The position numbers and the translations under genes were made by a program. From assembly GCF_903819215.1 (NCBI RefSeq), contig NZ_CAIJCT010000006.1: 64,000 nt of DNA; one strand, given 5' to 3'. Source of the stretch: Aedoeadaptatus coxii. GTDB taxonomy: Bacteria > Bacillota > Clostridia > Tissierellales > Peptoniphilaceae. How positions within the stretch are numbered: the first letter of the stretch is position 1; the number at the start of each line of letters is the position of its first letter. This document shows positions 61,470-64,000 of the stretch, piece after piece. The notes under the pieces were generated by a model. It saw nothing but the letters and a program-made list of their open reading frames with translations. It was not told the origin of the DNA and ran no database searches.

Positions 61470-62162
61470 ATGAATATTATTCCCGTGCCGGCACTGTCGG
61501 ACAATTACATTTGGTTAATAGAAAAAGAAAATAAAATCCTCGTCGTAGATCCGGGAGAGAGCGATCTTCTCTTGGATATTATGGCGACGAAAGGCTATAC
61601 ATTGGAAGCTGTCCTCTTAACTCACTGGCATCCGGATCATACCGGCGGCGTGGAAAAACTCGTTCAACATCATCCGGCGCCGATTTACGGACCCGCCGAA
61701 ACAAAAATCGCCACAAACATCGTACAAGGGGGCGAAACATTGAGCCTTCTCGGCGAAACATTCCGCGTTATCGCCACGCCGGGGCACACGGAAGAACACG
61801 TGGCCTATTTGCAGGGGAACGATCTCTTTATCGGCGATACCCTTTTCCTTTCAAGTTGCGGCCGCGTCTTTACGGGAGATTACAAGTCCATGTTTGAAAC
61901 GCTGCAGAAACTGAAGACGCTTGACGACGACGTTAAAATCTATTCCGCCCACGAATATTCCCTTTCCAATTTGGAGCAAAGCGTCAAGTACCTGCAAAAC
62001 GACGCCACCGAAAAAGAACTGGAACGTGTGCGCAAACTGCGGGAAGAGGGAAAAATAACCCTCCCCACCACCATGGGCAAAGAAAAACAAATAAACCCCT
62101 TCCTCGTCATCGACACCCAAGACGAATTTACAAGGTATCGTAAAGAGCGGGATCGGGAATAA
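61470..62162 (+). CDS. gloB: Hydroxyacylglutathione hydrolase (glyoxalase II), MBL fold
   Basis: This 230-residue metallo-beta-lactamase-fold hydrolase has the binuclear metal motif THWHPDH, GHTEEHV, and GDTLFLSSCGRVFTG, plus SAHEYSLSN and a C-terminal RKLREEGKITLPTT region typical of true glyoxalase II. It would hydrolyse S-lactoylglutathione or a similar thioester. A glyoxalase I gene is not in the window. Together with glutathione reductase at 3.2 kb it supports use of glutathione-like thiols. The ribosome site ACGAGGTG precedes the ATG. Confidence 0.88.
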   Translation: MNIIPVPALSDNYIWLIEKENKILVVDPGESDLLLDIMATKGYTLEAVLLTHWHPDHTGGVEKLVQHHPAPIYGPAETKIATNIVQGGETLSLLGETFRVIATPGHTEEHVAYLQGNDLFIGDTLFLSSCGRVFTGDYKSMFETLQKLKTLDDDVKIYSAHEYSLSNLEQSVKYLQNDATEKELERVRKLREEGKITLPTTMGKEKQINPFLVIDTQDEFTRYRKERDRE

Positions 62163-62197
62163 AAAAGGCGTCCCTCAATTGGGGACGCTCATTTTTT
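62161..62197. terminator. Bidirectional terminator after gloB
   Basis: GCGTCCC/GGGACGC around TCAATTGG is flanked by A6 and TCATTTTTT, serving both convergent genes. Confidence 0.82.
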
Positions 62198-62684
62198 ATA
62201 CACTTTCCTTGGCGCGAAAATGATCGAGAATACGTTCGGTTACTTTTTTAAGATGATTTTTGTCATCCTGTTCGATGCTCTTTAACACCTTTGGCGCAAA
62301 GCGGGGAATAATATCCTGCAATTCCCGAACGATCTCCACAGCTTCCCGTTTCATGCGCTCCACAAATTCATACATTGCCAAAGGGTCGCCGATACCTGTC
62401 GCCATTTTCAAAAGATCATCCGGATCGGCGAGCAAACTCCGTTCAAAACGCAAGCGGAAAAATTCATACTCGTCGCTGTCGATGACCCAGCCGCCGTCAC
62501 TTTTCGCCCGCTCGGCAAGCTGCAAAAAGGCATCGCGGTGGCGATCCCCGTCCTTCGCCATCTGCTCAAAATAAGAGCCGCCCATGGCTGTATCCTTTTG
62601 AATATGGCGACAAACCTTCGCGATCTCTCGTTCATTTCGGGCGAGCAAATGTAAAATCCGCTCCCCGTCAACTTTTATCGTCAT
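62196..62684 (-). CDS. Uncharacterised 162-residue helical protein
   Basis: I do not recognise the family with confidence. The protein is almost entirely alpha-helical and charged, with no membrane segment. Repeated Glu/His-bearing helices (FEQMAKDGDRHRDAFLQLAE, MYEFVERMKREAVEIVRELQ) faintly resemble a ferritin-like bundle, but a complete metal-binding ExxH set is not obvious. The start is ATG 62684 (MTIKVDG), five bases after AGGAGG on the minus strand; the longer frame to 62717 has no ribosome site. It is a single-gene unit. Confidence 0.65.
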   Translation of the reverse strand: MTIKVDGERILHLLARNEREIAKVCRHIQKDTAMGGSYFEQMAKDGDRHRDAFLQLAERAKSDGGWVIDSDEYEFFRLRFERSLLADPDDLLKMATGIGDPLAMYEFVERMKREAVEIVRELQDIIPRFAPKVLKSIEQDDKNHLKKVTERILDHFRAKESV

Positions 62685-62780
62685 AAAGCCCTCCTGTGTT
62701 CTGTAGAATGTAGACAATTATATCCTATTATAGGGGCAGATGACTATAGGATGACACGGAAAAATTTTTAAAAGAGGAGT

Positions 62781-62809
62781 TGCAAAGATTTCACAAACTT
62801 GTTATAATC
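62781..62809 (+). promoter_or_regulatory. Promoter of tRNA-Pro
   Basis: TTGCAA at 62781-62786 and TATAAT at 62804-62809 with 17-nt spacing lie 13 nt before the tRNA. Confidence 0.85.
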
Positions 62810-62822
62810 TATTTGTTGACGT

Positions 62823-62899
62823 CGAGATGTGGCGCAGTTTGGTAGCGTACATGTCTGGGGGACATGGGGTCGCAGGTTCAAATCCTGTCATCTCGACCA
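62823..62899 (+). tRNA. tRNA-Pro (anticodon GGG)
   Basis: A complete cloverleaf of 77 nt has the acceptor stem CGAGATG/CATCTCG, anticodon stem CATGT/ACATG around the loop CTGGGGG (anticodon GGG), and the T-loop GTTCAAATC. Discriminator A and CCA are encoded. It has its own promoter and terminator. Confidence 0.95.
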
Positions 62900-62904
62900 A
62901 AAAT

Positions 62905-62936
62905 AAAAGCGATCGGTGAGAGCCGGTCGCTTTTTT
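62905..62936 (+). terminator. Terminator of tRNA-Pro
   Basis: AAAGCGATCGG pairs with CCGGTCGCTTT (one wobble) and is followed by further T residues. Confidence 0.85.
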
Positions 62937-62937
62937 C

Positions 62938-63377
62938 ATGCGCTTAATCGGTCTATGACAACCATATGCGAGCGACATAATGTGTTCCTACACCTACATC
63001 CCGTTTTTTTCCCGACAGAATTTTTAATTGAAAAGAGCCGAAAAGCCATTGCGACGAAAGCAATGGCTTTAAACATAATCTCTAATTCCATTCGATGCCG
63101 ATTACGGCTTTTCCATAAGGAGTTAAAATACACCCCAGAAAAGTTAATATATTAACTTTTACGCGGTGAATATTTTCCTTTCTTGGAAAAGGATGATCCT
63201 TTCGAAAACTATTTCTTTTACATACAACAGAAAAAGTTGAGTGGATAATCATATAAAAATAAAAATAAAGTTATATCAGCAGAATTTAATCGAAAATAAT
63301 ATTTTTCAAAAAAGACGCTTCATTTATAACTCCAAAACGAAAAGTCTTATCTATTTTTTAATATAATAAAAATCTTC
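62938..63377. other. Long AT-rich intergenic region
   Basis: No gene is supported in about 440 bases. It contains an 11-bp stem-loop at 63042-63070 (AAAGCCATTGC and its complement around a 7-nt loop) without a good T-run, and a 22-bp perfect palindrome at 63139-63160 centred on GTTAATATATTAAC. Small open frames here lack ribosome sites. Confidence 0.6.
63139..63160. promoter_or_regulatory. 22-bp perfect palindrome, possible operator
   Basis: An uninterrupted 22-bp palindrome with the centre GTTAATATATTAAC lies about 220 bp before the promoter of the subtilase gene. The AT-rich symmetrical form suits binding of a dimeric regulator, but no identity can be assigned. Confidence 0.4.
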
Positions 63378-63407
63378 TTGACGCGAGAAGAGCGTTAAAT
63401 TTATAAT
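63378..63407 (+). promoter_or_regulatory. Promoter of the subtilase gene
   Basis: TTGACG at 63378-63383 and TATAAT at 63402-63407 are separated by 18 nt and lie 66 nt before the start codon. Confidence 0.75.
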
Positions 63408-63473
63408 CACACTCGTGCGATAACTGTTATCAATGCAACTTATTGTTTTACGATCCATTCAAGGAGGTTATGG

Positions 63474-64000
63474 ATGCAGAAAAAGACACTTAGCCTGCTC
63501 TTGGCGGCGACGATGGTTTTTTCATCGGCGGAAGGCGCCCTTGCAGCGGCTGTTGGCAGCGAAAAACCAATGGCGGTACATACGAAAACGCCGCAGACCA
63601 GCGCCATCGTTAAAGAATTCGAGGCGTCACAACATAATGTGGCGGTGAAAAACGAAAAATTTTCCTACATTGTGGAATTTTCCCAAGAAGGGATGCGCGC
63701 TTCAGTGAAGGAAAAATTGAAAAAGATGAAGGATGTAAAAATCTTTTACGATTACCACATTCTCTTTAAGGCTGTTTCCATACAAACTTATCCCGAGCAA
63801 GCGGAAGTAATTCGCACCTTGCCGGGGGTCAAGAGCGTCGAGCGTTGCGGAACCCTCGAGCCTTTAATGGAAAACGCGCGCAAAGTCGTCAAAGTGGATA
63901 AAGCCACCGATTACTTAAAGGCCATTAATGCCACCAATCCCGAAATCGGGAAACATTACGACGGCCGCGGCATGCTCATCGCCAATATCGACACGGGGAT
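63474..64000 (+). CDS. Secreted S8 family serine peptidase (5' part only)
   Basis: Only the first 175 codons are inside the window. A signal peptide occupies about residues 1-26 (KKTLSLLLAATMVFSSA). A propeptide-like inhibitor I9 region follows (FSYIVEFSQEGMRASVKEKL, LPGVKSVER), and the window ends in the catalytic Asp strand of a subtilase (GRGMLIANIDTG). This matches the large surface subtilisin/lactocepin-type proteases of Gram-positive anaerobic cocci. The ATG at 63474 lies six bases after AAGGAGG; an overlapping ATG at 63470 stops after seven codons. His and Ser catalytic residues are beyond the edge. Confidence 0.85.
   Translation, partial: MQKKTLSLLLAATMVFSSAEGALAAAVGSEKPMAVHTKTPQTSAIVKEFEASQHNVAVKNEKFSYIVEFSQEGMRASVKEKLKKMKDVKIFYDYHILFKAVSIQTYPEQAEVIRTLPGVKSVERCGTLEPLMENARKVVKVDKATDYLKAINATNPEIGKHYDGRGMLIANIDTG

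Noticed and set aside
63433..63648. Arg/His-rich 71-residue frame over the subtilase start
   Set aside because: It is out of frame with the signal peptide and propeptide of the subtilase, and the good ribosome site AAGGAGG fits 63474 instead.

Overview
This 64 kb window looks like a chromosomal segment from an anaerobic, low-to-moderate GC Firmicute of the Peptoniphilaceae type (Peptoniphilus/Aedoeadaptatus-like). I infer this from strong AGGAGG ribosome sites, oxygen-sensitive metabolism (flavodiiron protein, ThiH, ThiC, a double-cubane-type iron-sulfur protein), butyrate-type CoA transferases, S-layer-homology and stalk-domain surface proteins, and SAM-I and TPP riboswitches. The assignment is inference. 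I see no rRNA, CRISPR array, insertion sequence or prophage. Genes are densely packed and most transcription units end in a clear intrinsic terminator.

Layout. 1-8.1 kb: tRNA-Thr(CGT), a TtcA-type tRNA thiolase, exonuclease III, a flavodiiron protein, glutathione reductase, a YeiH-type exporter divergent from a LysR regulator, and an AGCS amino-acid:cation symporter. 8.4-16.5 kb: two thiamine operons. The first (thiS-thiF-thiG-thiH-thiE plus a flavodoxin/ferredoxin protein) has a short hairpin leader that is not a TPP riboswitch. The second (thiM-thiE-thiD-thiC) has a clear TPP riboswitch and terminator. 16.6-26.4 kb: a cyclase-family enzyme, a class A penicillin-binding protein, a frameshifted P1-family peptidase, an ECF S component next to type III pantothenate kinase, dus, greA-lysS and a nitrilase-family amidohydrolase.

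26.6-41.3 kb: a large AT-richer LRR/SLH surface protein, two tandem CoA transferases, a SAM-I riboswitch with metK, recD2, comF, an MBOAT acyltransferase with a GTSH-motif partner, and an ECF sigma/anti-sigma pair. 41.4-45.7 kb: a PhzF-like protein, a YihY/BrkB membrane protein, a two-component system and the long ribosome hibernation factor. 45.9-55.1 kb: one long run of seven same-strand genes for the envelope (FUSC-type membrane protein, an unknown 554-residue protein, a stalk/propeller exported protein, a polysaccharide deacetylase, MurJ, a MoxR ATPase and a von Willebrand A protein). 55.4-57.9 kb: an LRR repeat surface protein. 58.1-61.4 kb: a compact module of cysteine desulfurase, DUF3343 protein, dehydratase-type activase and a double-cubane-cluster-type reductase. 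The end holds GloB, a small helical protein, tRNA-Pro(GGG), a 0.5 kb intergenic region and the start of a secreted subtilase cut by the window edge.

The observations I consider most worth checking are the desulfurase/DUF3343/activase/double-cubane module, the frameshift in the P1 peptidase that sits exactly at an 18-bp perfect inverted repeat, the structured leader of the thiS operon, the promoter-hairpin arrangement ahead of greA, and the uncharacterised envelope operon.
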